A stretch of DNA of 27,119 nt from Acidobacteriota bacterium (GCA_021827245.1 JAKAWN010000036.1:1-27119); one strand, 5' to 3'; shown: positions 7,225-14,509, counted from the first letter of the stretch. The notes: generated by a model not told the origin, from the letters alone. Numbers and translations are program-made.

Positions 7225-7680
7225 ATGCAGATTTGTCCTTATTGCGGGCTGCGAAAAGACGATGACGACCTAAATGAGTCCCAGCCGGGTTGCCGTTGCG
7301 GGCCTGACGAAGAATTCGAGCTGGACTATGAGGGGGTCATGGAGGATGGCGAGGCATTCTGGCGCGAAGAGAAGGGTTCACGACCCATTGACGCCAACAC
7401 CGCGCTGAAGATCATCCGCTGCGAAGGGTGTGAGCGAACCGAGTCGGTCGCACCGTGGAAGCTCATACCCTGCGACGGCTATACCTGCGCCAAAGGCGGC
7501 TGTGAGCGGAACCCTGCGTTCAGGCCGCCTTGTCCGGAGCGCGGCCCTGTGCTTGAGATTATCTCGAACGCGGCAGGTTCCTTCTGGGGATACGTCGTTC
7601 GTGCCTGTACGCCGGAGGAGCAGCGGCAGCAAGAACGGCTCCAAGCCATCCTGCTTCCTGCTCTGACCAAGATCAATTGA
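7225..7680 (+). CDS. Cysteine-rich, probably zinc-binding protein of unknown function
   Basis: A 151-residue frame starts at an ATG with GGAG seven bases upstream, 46 bp outside the IS481-type element. It carries paired cysteines: MQICPYCG (4, 7), GCRCG (23, 25), RCEGCE (66, 69), then C83, C88, C93 and C103. This spacing suggests two zinc-ribbon or treble-clef sites. Residues 11-50 are very acidic. No catalytic domain is recognised. Cysteines fall in CxxC pairs in this frame, unlike the antisense frames, which supports real coding. It shares the strand with the J-domain-like gene at 7823 but is separated by 142 bp with its own promoter-like site. A nucleic-acid-binding or regulatory role is a guess. 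Confidence 0.55.
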   Translation: MQICPYCGLRKDDDDLNESQPGCRCGPDEEFELDYEGVMEDGEAFWREEKGSRPIDANTALKIIRCEGCERTESVAPWKLIPCDGYTCAKGGCERNPAFRPPCPERGPVLEIISNAAGSFWGYVVRACTPEEQRQQERLQAILLPALTKIN

Positions 7681-7782
7681 GCTCTGCCCCCGCCACCGCG
7701 CGCTCATTTCCGTGGCCCTGGTCCGCAGCGCTCCTCTCTATCCCATTGTAAACACTGATGTTGGTTGATGATTCGCGGGCGT

Positions 7783-7811
7783 TTGACAATTTCGGCTGCC
7801 CTACATAAGCT
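7783..7811 (+). promoter_or_regulatory. Candidate sigma-70 promoter for the J-domain-like gene
   Basis: A perfect -35 TTGACA (7783-7788), a 17-base spacer and a weak -10 TAAGCT (7806-7811). The predicted start is a few bases before the ATG at 7823, so either that ATG gives a nearly leaderless message or the ATG at 7853 is used. Confidence 0.45.
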
Positions 7812-7822
7812 CCGTTACAGTT

Positions 7823-9394
7823 ATGGGAGCGGGAGTTGAAAGTCGGCCGGCGATGACCAGCGTTGTGCATCATGCGCAAGTGCTCCAAATCAAGCCGGTT
7901 GGGGAAAACAGCGCGTCTTGTGTCCTGAGTGAGGGTGGCCAGATCCTGGTGTCGAACTTGCTCGCTGCCCACGTTCAACCCGGCGACAAAATCACCTTCC
8001 CCGTAGCACTCGATTCCGCAGGCACGGAAATCTACATTCGCAAGAGGGTGCCGTCTGCGCGGGTCCGTGACCTGTATCAGGCCCCAATCGGCTACGCCGC
8101 CCAGCCAAAGACCGACAAGCGCGAGCAGTTCTATGTTCGTGCCGAGGTGCCGCACGGGCGCCTTGGCATTTCGGCCCTTCATTTTCCCTGCGAGGTGCTT
8201 CGCGACTACTTCTACGTCGCAGATCGGCGCCTGCCATGGGAGAAGCAGAAGTGCCTCTTCGATATCCTGTGCATTCCTCCGAGCGCCTCTCTGGCCGAAC
8301 TGCGCCTTGCTTTCAGACTTCGACAGCTTGAGCTCCGGGCTGCCGGAGCGCCGAAGACAGATTTCAGCATCTTGGAACGAGCCTTCAACATCCTGGCGCA
8401 ACCGGAGCTGCGAGCCTGTTACGAGACCTTGTTATCGAACCTTTCGGCGGTGCCAGTACTCTTTCCCTACGGCGGTTTTGGATCGATCATCGTGTCCGGC
8501 GAGCGCTCCCATGACGGCCAAACTTTTTTTGTCCGGCGGATTCTGTCTTTCATTCCCGAGCACAGGCAACGCCGCTTCCGCGCGTCCCTGAGGAAGTTTG
8601 AATTCTACAATGACCGCGCGATCTACCGCGATGCGCGCCGAAAGCTGGAGGTGCTGGTGGATCCCGCACTGATCCCACTTGTCTGGAACGCTACCTGGAA
8701 CCAGTGGAAGCACCTGCTCGGCGCGAAAGCCGAGATAAAGGCCTCGTTTGTAGAGAGCGGCAAGTACCGTCTCTGCGGCGACGCCTGGCAACTGGTGAAG
8801 AGGGAGACCGCTCTCCCCAGCCGAATCGAAGTGAAGCTTCCCGCCGATATCGCCGAGCAAATTGAGACCGCCCGGAAGACCTACCACCGCTTTGGGCAGT
8901 TTTCCGAGGCCCTGGCCCGCATTCGTGAGCGCATCGAGCGTGAACCCGTCGAGCGAGAGGAACTGCGGCGCCTATGTTGGGACCTTCACATCCCGGGTGA
9001 CTTCGACATCGCTCAGATCAACTGGCAGGCCGACTACGATGCCTTCTTCTTTCGCGAGCTCTGCAAGCGAGCACGGCGAGTTTATCTCTTTCGAAGCGAG
9101 TACATCCTGGAGCTGGAGCGTTGTGCGGTCGTTGAGACGCCGCAACTTGGCCACGCCACATACTTGTTTTCAAAGCCGGAGGGCATAGAGGACTTTCTTC
9201 GCGTCTACGTGCGGGCTACGAAAGATACGATTCGAAATAACCGAGCCAACGTGGCGGAGCGCCTGGGATTCCTGGGCCGCATTGTTCACGGTTCCGATTC
9301 CCGTCTGTGGTTGAAGAGTCTGAAATCACGTCTCGGAGAGGCTTTTGATTCCACAGAAGAAATCAACGGATCTGAAGCGACAACAGCGCGATAA
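7823..9394 (+). CDS. Large protein with a J-domain-like region lacking the HPD motif
   Basis: A 523-residue protein (493 if the ATG at 7853 is used). Residues 141-205 resemble a DnaJ J-domain in helix pattern: FDILCIPPSASLAELRLAFR, then LERAFNILAQPELRACYETLL, which matches the usual A..vL.dp..R..YD ending. The His-Pro-Asp tripeptide that stimulates Hsp70 ATPase is absent (LRQLELRAAGAPKTD in its place), so it is probably a scaffold or a degenerate co-chaperone. Residues 15-80 are beta-rich and perhaps OB-like. Residues 230-520 are unassigned, with a Trp-containing DNA/protein-binding look (WNATWNQWKHLL). No membrane segment is seen. It starts a plus-strand pair with the GIY-YIG-like gene 36 bp downstream, divergent from nothing nearby and convergent to the PRTRC operon. 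Function is unknown. Confidence 0.75.
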   Translation: MGAGVESRPAMTSVVHHAQVLQIKPVGENSASCVLSEGGQILVSNLLAAHVQPGDKITFPVALDSAGTEIYIRKRVPSARVRDLYQAPIGYAAQPKTDKREQFYVRAEVPHGRLGISALHFPCEVLRDYFYVADRRLPWEKQKCLFDILCIPPSASLAELRLAFRLRQLELRAAGAPKTDFSILERAFNILAQPELRACYETLLSNLSAVPVLFPYGGFGSIIVSGERSHDGQTFFVRRILSFIPEHRQRRFRASLRKFEFYNDRAIYRDARRKLEVLVDPALIPLVWNATWNQWKHLLGAKAEIKASFVESGKYRLCGDAWQLVKRETALPSRIEVKLPADIAEQIETARKTYHRFGQFSEALARIRERIEREPVEREELRRLCWDLHIPGDFDIAQINWQADYDAFFFRELCKRARRVYLFRSEYILELERCAVVETPQLGHATYLFSKPEGIEDFLRVYVRATKDTIRNNRANVAERLGFLGRIVHGSDSRLWLKSLKSRLGEAFDSTEEINGSEATTAR

Positions 9395-9430
9395 TATGAT
9401 TCACCAATCCAGCAGAATTGAGGTCTCGCG

Positions 9431-9766
9431 ATGGCGATATGGTCCGTATGGCGCCCCTTTCCTGATCCTCGGCGTTGTGGAATTCTGACAGCGCCATTTG
9501 GTGCTGGCTGCTACGAACTCAGACGAAGCGATACTCGTAGGAAGGTGCAATTCGGGTCAAGCAGCCATGTCGCCCAACGCATGATTTCTCTCCTACCGGC
9601 GCCATTGGGATCGGGAACTCGGCACAACTCTAAGAAGCGCGAATACATTCTCCGTCACATGCACAGCATTGAGTATCGGACGATCGCCCGTACAACGAGG
9701 GTCGAAGCATTGAACCTTGAACGCAACCTGAAGGTAAACCGAGGCATTTACCTATTTGAAACCTGA
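9431..9766 (+). CDS. Small GIY-YIG-superfamily nuclease-like protein, 111 aa
   Basis: The ATG at 9431 has GAGGT six bases upstream. The protein opens WSVWRPFPDPRRCG and carries a variant GIY-YIG signature. GCYEL at residues 26-30 stands for GIY, and VQFGSS at 39-44 for YIG. A conserved-looking Arg50 follows in HVAQRM, and Glu98 in NLERNLK sits where the metal-binding Glu of this fold lies. LLPAPLGSGTRHNSKKREYI and EYRTIA match a compact GIY-YIG subgroup I recall from proteobacterial and other genomes. The family cuts DNA through a metal-dependent single-site mechanism. Both signature tyrosines are partly replaced (Cys in GIY, Phe in YIG), so activity is uncertain. It is probably co-transcribed with the J-domain-like gene. 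Confidence 0.7.
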   Translation: MAIWSVWRPFPDPRRCGILTAPFGAGCYELRRSDTRRKVQFGSSSHVAQRMISLLPAPLGSGTRHNSKKREYILRHMHSIEYRTIARTTRVEALNLERNLKVNRGIYLFET

Positions 9767-9891
9767 CCAACGAACACGACATCGCTGGGCGTTTGCGAAA
9801 CTAGTCTTCTCTGCAAAATAAGCATCGTTTGCAAGTATCAGGAGACTTGGTCTTATTCTGTGTGTGGAGAGGCGAGGTGGCACGGGGCGGG

Positions 9892-10020
9892 TCAGGAGCG
9901 ACTGAGAAGATGAGCGACGATATAGATCGCGCTTCCTATAGCAGCCGCCAGAAGCAAAAAACCGACGGCCAGCCAGAGGAAGCCGCGGAGACCTTCAAAC
10001 TGACCTTCAGTTCCAGACAT
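9892..10020 (-). CDS. Short single-pass membrane protein, 42 aa
   Basis: Too short for ordinary gene lists. The ATG at 10020 is preceded by GGAG nine bases upstream. The frame reads MSGTEGQFEGLRGF, then LWLAVGFLLLAAAIGSAI and YIVAHLLSRS. This gives a soluble head of about 14 residues, one hydrophobic helix (roughly residues 15-37) and a short basic end. It lies 231 bp downstream of the ThiF-type gene on the same strand, so it may be a late gene of that transcript or have its own promoter. Small membrane proteins of this shape include toxins, holin-like peptides and regulators of larger membrane complexes. Nothing in the sequence separates these. Confidence 0.5.
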   Translation of the reverse strand: MSGTEGQFEGLRGFLWLAVGFLLLAAAIGSAIYIVAHLLSRS

Positions 10021-10251
10021 GCGTGGCTTCTCCAGTGCTACATCAGGTTCTTCAACATGATGGGTAGATGAAAGTTAAAATTAGTGTTGTAATCCAAAAA
10101 TGCGCTGATCGGCAGGATGAATCAGAGATGGCCAGCAGCAGAATGGCGGGCCCAGATCGAGTGGCTGGCAGGATCGATCAAGTGATCAGACGCGAGTTTG
10201 TAGAGTATAACATCGCGAATAGGATCGAGGCTTCAAACACGATGTTCGGAC
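10021..10251. other. Intergenic stretch downstream of the ThiF gene, no clear gene
   Basis: This AT-richer 231-bp gap holds only very short frames. The longest minus-strand one is about 20 codons and has no ribosome site. No terminator hairpin with a T-run was seen. Confidence 0.4.
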
Positions 10252-11061
10252 CTAAGCGGCATTGCCACCCACACGTTGTTTCATCGCTGCATTGGAGCGC
10301 CGCCTCAGCCTGCTCCACATCGATGGGTCAACGGGCAAACGTCCGCTCACGCCCGTCTCTAAATTGAAGAAGCCGCCGTGATAAGAAACCGTCCCATACC
10401 GGAACAGCCGTGCCAGTAACGCCAGAGCGTGCTGGGCCAGCGTCGAGTTTACAAACGGCTCTTGCCGCTCCAAAGCCTCCGCAGAGCTGCAACTCGGCAG
10501 GCCATCGTTATCGAGCTCTGGGTCCACTATTTCAGGGAACAACTCAGCGATTGTACGAAGGCGTGTCCGGGAGCGTCGGTTGGTCTCATTCAGCGGCTCA
10601 CCGAGAATGAATTGCCCGCTGTCCGCGTTGTTGCCGACATCGAGCCAGTAATCCGCTCTGCTCCAATTGCTTGTACAGTCCCGAACCACAGCCCGCGCGG
10701 CCCGCGTGTCAACACAACCGATCACGATGTCGGCTTCGTCAATTCTCGCGCCTTTTTCCAGGTTTCGTGGAACTGCCTGCCAATCCAAGCCCCAGAACAC
10801 ATTGAGCCGATTCATCAGCACTACGGCTTTATGCAAGCCGATCTCAGAACGGCTGAACGGTTGCCGCACGCAGTTGGTGGGCGAAATGGTGTCGCCATCC
10901 ATGAGCGTCACATGCAAGCCAGCAGGGTGACCGTTCGCAATCATTGCTTGATGTAAATAAGGGATCCCAGCTGCGACCGCACTACCCGTTCCGCCACAGC
11001 CCACCACCAACACCCGCACGCGGCGCCGAAGCAGTTCGGCATGGATGCTGTGCAGATCCAT
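10252..11061 (-). CDS. PRTRC system ThiF-family E1-like adenylyltransferase
   Basis: A 269-residue E1/ThiF/MoeB-fold protein. The nucleotide-binding VVGCGGTGS is at residues 19-27. Asp55 in LMDGDTI, Asn63, Arg66-Gln67 and Lys78 form the ATP-handling set of the fold. CVDTRAAR is at 116-123, and LPSCSS near residue 191 is a candidate catalytic or zinc-region cysteine. VVGCGGTGS and WLDVGNNADSGQFILG match PRTRC ThiF proteins as I know them. E1-like proteins adenylate the C-terminal glycine of a ubiquitin-like partner, here probably protein C at 13018. The gene begins five bases after the stop of protein B, with AGGAGG nine bases before its ATG, so it is the last gene of the PRTRC operon. It lacks the double-domain architecture of eukaryotic E1. 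Confidence 0.88.
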   Translation of the reverse strand: MDLHSIHAELLRRRVRVLVVGCGGTGSAVAAGIPYLHQAMIANGHPAGLHVTLMDGDTISPTNCVRQPFSRSEIGLHKAVVLMNRLNVFWGLDWQAVPRNLEKGARIDEADIVIGCVDTRAARAVVRDCTSNWSRADYWLDVGNNADSGQFILGEPLNETNRRSRTRLRTIAELFPEIVDPELDNDGLPSCSSAEALERQEPFVNSTLAQHALALLARLFRYGTVSYHGGFFNLETGVSGRLPVDPSMWSRLRRRSNAAMKQRVGGNAA

Positions 11062-11066
11062 AGGCT

Positions 11067-11780
11067 TTAACCCTCCTCGTCACCTTCAATGAATTCGCGG
11101 AGGGTTTGCTTGGCATTCGTTAGGAATTCCGTTGGAAATTTCTTCGGTCTGTCCGCAAGGCTCGACCAGAGGCCAAAGAATCCGCCCGGATGGCTTGTTA
11201 GCCGGGCGGCTCCGGATGCATGGGTGAACTCCGACGAAAAGTAAGCGTCGACCCAGCCTGTAATCGAATCCACGTTCACTTCGTCGGGCACTCGCATGCT
11301 GCCCTGGCACACGAGCCCTTGGCCGTCGGTATTCCAGTAGGGGGCGGTCTTGAGGGGCGTGGTCGCTGATGGCCGGGTGTCACCTTCGAGCGCTCGCACA
11401 AACAGTTCCTGGCCGGAAATCTTAAACACCAAAGGCGGATGAGGATACATGCGGCCGTTCAGCCTTCGGGCCTCTTCGCTTCCACCACCGAAAAACATCA
11501 CGCGACGCTGCGCCCGACTCCACCACACGACTATTTCCGGCGTTCTTGCCAGAATGTATTCTGGGAGAATCTCTGCCGCCACTCGTGCTCCGAGGCCATG
11601 CGCCAGCGACCGCAGAAATGCTGTGGTGAGTGATTGCCCCGGCCCAAGGTAAGGCGCTCCTTCCTTTTGAGCGACAACGTCATGCAAAGTCGCGAAGGCT
11701 GCACTGCCGTCACCGTAAATGAGAACTGCGTGCTTCAGTTTGAAGTCTCGCGAAGCTCCGACCCTGATTTGGGCTTCCAC
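11067..11780 (-). CDS. PRTRC system protein B (prokaryotic E2-like family)
   Basis: A 237-residue protein. The start chosen is the GTG at 11780 because AGGAGG lies six bases upstream. A GTG at 11819 in frame would overlap protein F and has no such site. Recognisable blocks are HAVLIYGDGSAAFATLHDV, YLGPGQSLTTAFLRSL, VVWWSRAQRRVMFFGG, RMYPHPPLVF, GLVCQGSMRVP, and FTHASGAARLTSHPGGFFGLW. These fit PRTRC protein B, which has been grouped with prokaryotic E2-like (UBC-fold) proteins. The Cys in GLVCQGS (residue 158 of this form) is the candidate thioester cysteine. It is followed within five bases by the E1-like ThiF gene and preceded by protein F. A conjugating role with protein C is family-based inference. 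No target is known. Confidence 0.85.
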   Translation of the reverse strand: MEAQIRVGASRDFKLKHAVLIYGDGSAAFATLHDVVAQKEGAPYLGPGQSLTTAFLRSLAHGLGARVAAEILPEYILARTPEIVVWWSRAQRRVMFFGGGSEEARRLNGRMYPHPPLVFKISGQELFVRALEGDTRPSATTPLKTAPYWNTDGQGLVCQGSMRVPDEVNVDSITGWVDAYFSSEFTHASGAARLTSHPGGFFGLWSSLADRPKKFPTEFLTNAKQTLREFIEGDEEG

Positions 11781-11800
11781 GTCTTTCCTCCTACTGCCTC

Positions 11801-12781
11801 CTACTGCCGATTGACCCACTGTTCATTCCCCGGCATCAGGTCGATCAATCGGCTGGCTACCGCCATAGTCTTCGAAACCGCCCCGAAAGCGCCAAATGCT
11901 TCCCGAACGCTTTCCGGGTCATGCGCGTTGAGTGGAATGATCACGCTCGGCTCCGGTGTGACTTCCATCATGGTTTGCGCTTCTTCATCGAACGACCCTT
12001 CAACCGCATCTTCTTGAGTGAATACCGCGAGCAGGCTGGGCAGCGGAGGATTCGAGTCACACAACTCCTCTCGCATCTCGTCAGTCAGCTGCGGCCGCTT
12101 TGCCTCTTCGGAAATCTCCGACAGCTCAAGCAAGGCGCTCAGGATAGCCCTGACTTCCTTCTTCTTCACCTGGGATGTCACCTTTCGCAGTCCCCTTCGA
12201 CCGAGTGGCCGGCACCTCATGCAAGGCGGAACGCACCCTTCGACGTCGGGGATCTCGTATTGGTCCTGGTCTCCTTCGCCTTCGACCCAATCGCGCAGCA
12301 TGGCGACACGCTCCTGCGCGTCGCGGTAGTCGTAAACACGAACCCATTTGTTAAGGGCGCCTGCGAAAAGGTGAAAGAAGGTTGCTGAAGCACGCGGGTG
12401 GACTTCCTCTAACAAGTCGAGGGTTGGCCGCAAGACCACATAGGCAGCTCTGCCGGGATCAATCGTCAGGTATAACTGGTTGCCGTCCGGGTTCTCCTGT
12501 CTTCCCTCGGAGAACTCGTCAAGAGAATGAGTGAGCGTAGCGTAGAGGTCGAAGCGACGCTTAATCGCGTCGCCGCCATGCGCCGCGATCCAACGATCGA
12601 GCGTTATGAGAATATAGGCTCTTGGGTCGCGGTTTGCGGCAACCCAATCATCGGCAAGCGCGATACCCAGTTCCAACAGAGTCTGCGCCAGGGCCATGGA
12701 GGCCATATCGCCGGCAGAGAACCGATGGTCGAGTTGCACGCCGTCGAGCCTGGGGATTGCCAATTGACCTCCCACTCCCAT
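11801..12781 (-). CDS. PRTRC system protein F
   Basis: A 326-residue protein of the PRTRC cassette with no assigned biochemical function. The start is placed at the ATG at 12781, which overlaps the stop of the upstream 76-aa gene as TGATG. The frame is open to 12895, but those extra residues are Arg/Ser-rich and look like shadow coding. The body has FDLYATLTHSLDEFSEGR, ATFFHLFAGALNKWVRVYDY and a CVPPCMRCRPLGRRG stretch with a CxxC that may bind metal. Its C-terminal part is acidic (EEAQTMMEVTPE). The VYDYRDAQERVAML region and the place between C and B are typical of protein F in PRTRC operons. It lies 20 bp before the protein B start. Confidence 0.75.
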   Translation of the reverse strand: MGVGGQLAIPRLDGVQLDHRFSAGDMASMALAQTLLELGIALADDWVAANRDPRAYILITLDRWIAAHGGDAIKRRFDLYATLTHSLDEFSEGRQENPDGNQLYLTIDPGRAAYVVLRPTLDLLEEVHPRASATFFHLFAGALNKWVRVYDYRDAQERVAMLRDWVEGEGDQDQYEIPDVEGCVPPCMRCRPLGRRGLRKVTSQVKKKEVRAILSALLELSEISEEAKRPQLTDEMREELCDSNPPLPSLLAVFTQEDAVEGSFDEEAQTMMEVTPEPSVIIPLNAHDPESVREAFGAFGAVSKTMAVASRLIDLMPGNEQWVNRQ

Positions 12782-13011
12782 CAGGTCGGCGGCAGCCAGC
12801 CCGGTGGAGGCGAAAGCGCCCTTCCTTTCTGCCAGCGACCGATTGCTGCGAGAGCCGTTGCTAAAACCGTGTTTGCCTCTTGAAGGTCTCCGCATCTTGC
12901 GAACCTCGCGAGCAGTGTTTGATTTCGAGGGTGGCGATCCTGTTCGAGCTCCGCGAGCTCCCGCAGGACCGCCGTCTTGCCTTTCTCCATCCCGCTACGG
13001 CGTTGACTCAT
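12781..13011 (-). CDS. 76-aa helical protein between PRTRC C and F, unrecognised
   Basis: The ATG at 13011 begins six bases after the protein C stop, and the TGA at 12783-12781 overlaps the protein F ATG (TGATG). The frame therefore fills the C-F gap exactly. The product (MSQRRSGMEKGKTAVLRELA, then ELEQDRHPRNQTLL, ARFARCGDLQEANTVLATAL) is basic at both ends and predicted helical, with a Pro-rich end PPPGWLPPT. It has no motif I know. The tight spacing on both sides argues that it is translated with the operon. It could be a PRTRC component not usually named, or a species-specific insertion. The competing explanation is an N-terminal extension of protein F in another frame, which looks less protein-like. 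Confidence 0.6.
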   Translation of the reverse strand: MSQRRSGMEKGKTAVLRELAELEQDRHPRNQTLLARFARCGDLQEANTVLATALAAIGRWQKGRALSPPPGWLPPT

Positions 13012-13017
13012 CGGCCG

Positions 13018-13224
13018 TCACCCTTTTGCGCCAATCGCGCGGACGAAGTTGTAGCGGAGCTTGTTGCCGACCGTTTCCGGCCCCGTGATCGAGGCGGTGG
13101 CAATATCGGGATAGAGCGTACTCAGCACGGCCCTCACCTCTTCCGGGCTGAGCCTCTTGTCCGGGTCAGGGATTTTGACCCCGTTAAAGGCGAATTCTCT
13201 TTCGATTACAGTGCCAGCCTGCAT
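13018..13224 (-). CDS. PRTRC system protein C (ubiquitin-like protein)
   Basis: A 68-residue protein ending in GAKG. The pattern EFAFNGVKIPDPDKRLSPEE, VRAVLSTLYPDIATASITGP and YNFVRAIGAKG matches PRTRC protein C, classed as a prokaryotic ubiquitin-like (beta-grasp) protein. The exposed C-terminal Lys-Gly suggests direct adenylation by the ThiF protein without prior proteolysis. That would fit the absence of a JAB peptidase from this window. The ATG at 13224 has AGGAGG seven to eight bases upstream and lies inside the last codons of protein E (19-bp overlap). A six-base gap separates it from the 76-aa gene. Use as a protein modifier is inferred from the family. Confidence 0.88.
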   Translation of the reverse strand: MQAGTVIEREFAFNGVKIPDPDKRLSPEEVRAVLSTLYPDIATASITGPETVGNKLRYNFVRAIGAKG

Positions 13225-13682
13225 GGGCTTTCACCTCCTGTGGGTTTGGGTTCACCTGCTGGTTCGGCCGGGGTGGTGCTTCCGAATAAAGTGTTGCTCG
13301 CCGCCGGTGCAGTCTGCTGCGGAGGGGCGGAGTTGTCGTCGGCTGTCGCCGCCTTTTCTGCCGGTTTCTTGTTCCGTTCTGCGCTCTTCTTGCGGGCTTC
13401 TTCCTGGGCAGCCTTGGCTGCGGCCTCCATTTCCGCTTTGGCCTGAGCCAGCGTGCTACCCAGTTGGGTGTGGCACTCGACGTAGCTTGCCAAGTGTTTT
13501 CCTAGCTCCGCGTCGAGTTCCTCCGGTGTGCCGGTGTAGCTCAGCGGCGTGGTGAGCGCCGGGTTGTCATCCTCTTTTGTCTTCTTCGGGATGACGCATA
13601 GCCGGAGCGTTTTCTCGTCCTCGCGGGCCACGGTGATCAAGACCGTGCGTCCCACCAGTAGTGGCATCAGTTCAACAAACAC
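13206..13682 (-). CDS. PRTRC system protein E
   Basis: A 158-residue protein starting at a GTG at 13682 with AGGAGG upstream. The N-terminal domain (MFVELMPLLVGRTVLITVA, VIPKKTKEDDNPALTTPLSY, TPEELDAELGKHLASYV) matches PRTRC protein E. Residues 80-110 form an Ala/Lys/Glu-rich coiled-coil-like helix (AQAKAEMEAAAKAAQEEARK). After about residue 115 the tail is low-complexity Pro/Ala/Thr and probably disordered. It is the first gene of the operon E-C-76aa-F-B-ThiF. The upstream gap (13683-13894) is shared with the divergent AbiE pair and must contain promoters for both. Biochemical role unknown. Confidence 0.85.
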   Translation of the reverse strand: MFVELMPLLVGRTVLITVAREDEKTLRLCVIPKKTKEDDNPALTTPLSYTGTPEELDAELGKHLASYVECHTQLGSTLAQAKAEMEAAAKAAQEEARKKSAERNKKPAEKAATADDNSAPPQQTAPAASNTLFGSTTPAEPAGEPKPTGGESPCRLAL

Positions 13683-13860
13683 TTTTCTGGTCCTCCTTTT
13701 TGATTGGGTTTGTAGTCGACTTACACGTTGGATTCCTTTTGAAGTTCGAGAATTGCGGGCTTTCGCAAGGTGGGTTCAGGACAAACTTTATGCAGCCGGA
13801 TCCTCGGGCAAGCGTGCACTATTATCCCCGCCGAGGCTCACCTTACTTGCTCGGAGGGGT

Positions 13861-13893
13861 ACACAATACTTCAAATAAGTTGTAGTATTGTGT
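13861..13893 (+). promoter_or_regulatory. Perfect 10-bp palindromic operator in front of AbiEi
   Basis: ACACAATACT (13861-13870) and its exact complement AGTATTGTGT (13884-13893) are separated by 13 bases and end one base before the AbiEi ATG. AbiEi antitoxins repress their own operon through inverted repeats in the promoter, so this is the likely binding site. No ribosome site lies between it and the ATG, so translation may be leaderless or start weakly. Confidence 0.7.
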
Positions 13894-13894
13894 C

Positions 13895-14509
13895 ATGGGC
13901 AAAGCGCGCAAGGAAGCCGCCAAGAGGCTGTACGAGATCGCGGAAGGCCAGCAGGGCTTCTTCACAACGAAGCAAGCCAAAGCTGCTGGGTTCGCGGAGA
14001 ACACTCACCCCTACCACGTCCAAGCGGGAAATTGGATTCGGGAGTACCGAGGAATCTATCGACTCCCCAATTTCCCCCAAAGCAAGCGTCCCGACCTAAT
14101 GCTATGGTCGCTGTGGTCGAGAAATCGGGCAGAGGTCGCTCAAGGAGTCTACAGTCACGCGACAGCTCTTAGCATTCACGACCTCTCGGACCTGATGCCC
14201 GCAAAACTCCACATGACCGTTCCGACCGGCTTTCGTCGAAACAGCAAAATTCCACAGCTGCTTGTCCTGCATTACAACGACCTTCCACAACGCGATATAG
14301 AAGCCATCGACGGAGTTCGAGTGACAAGAGTTCTGCGGACGGTCCTCGATCTCCTCATTGCGGGTGATGTTTATCCCTCAGTGCTACAGCAGGCGCTTCG
14401 TGAAGGGCTCCGGCGCGGGCTGATTCGACTGAATGAGATTGCAGAAGCGAAAAATCAATTTCGGGATAACCGCAAGGCACGCCAATTCCTTCTGACGGTC
14501 ACCACATGA
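13895..14509 (+). CDS. abiEi: Type IV toxin-antitoxin AbiEi antitoxin/transcriptional repressor
   Basis: A 204-residue protein with an N-terminal winged-helix region (QQGFFTTKQAKAAGFAENTH, then WIREYRGIYRL) and the AbiEi body (GVYSHATALSIHDLSDLMP, LHMTVPTGFRR, GVRVTRVLRTVLDLL). AbiEi binds its own promoter and counteracts the AbiEii nucleotidyltransferase without stable complex formation, giving phage abortive infection or element stability. The operator palindrome ends one base before the start. The stop overlaps the toxin start as ATGA (14506-14509), the usual coupling of this pair. It sits in the mobile island divergent from the PRTRC operon. All regions expected of the family seem present. 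Confidence 0.88.
   Translation: MGKARKEAAKRLYEIAEGQQGFFTTKQAKAAGFAENTHPYHVQAGNWIREYRGIYRLPNFPQSKRPDLMLWSLWSRNRAEVAQGVYSHATALSIHDLSDLMPAKLHMTVPTGFRRNSKIPQLLVLHYNDLPQRDIEAIDGVRVTRVLRTVLDLLIAGDVYPSVLQQALREGLRRGLIRLNEIAEAKNQFRDNRKARQFLLTVTT

Noticed and set aside
9829..10071. 80-aa plus-strand frame
   Set aside because: It is antisense to the 42-aa membrane ORF, lacks a ribosome site and has no protein-like pattern.
11801..12895. Longer protein F starting at 12895
   Set aside because: The extra 38 residues are Arg/Ser-rich and overlap a better ORF. The TGATG junction at 12783-12779 supports a start at 12781.
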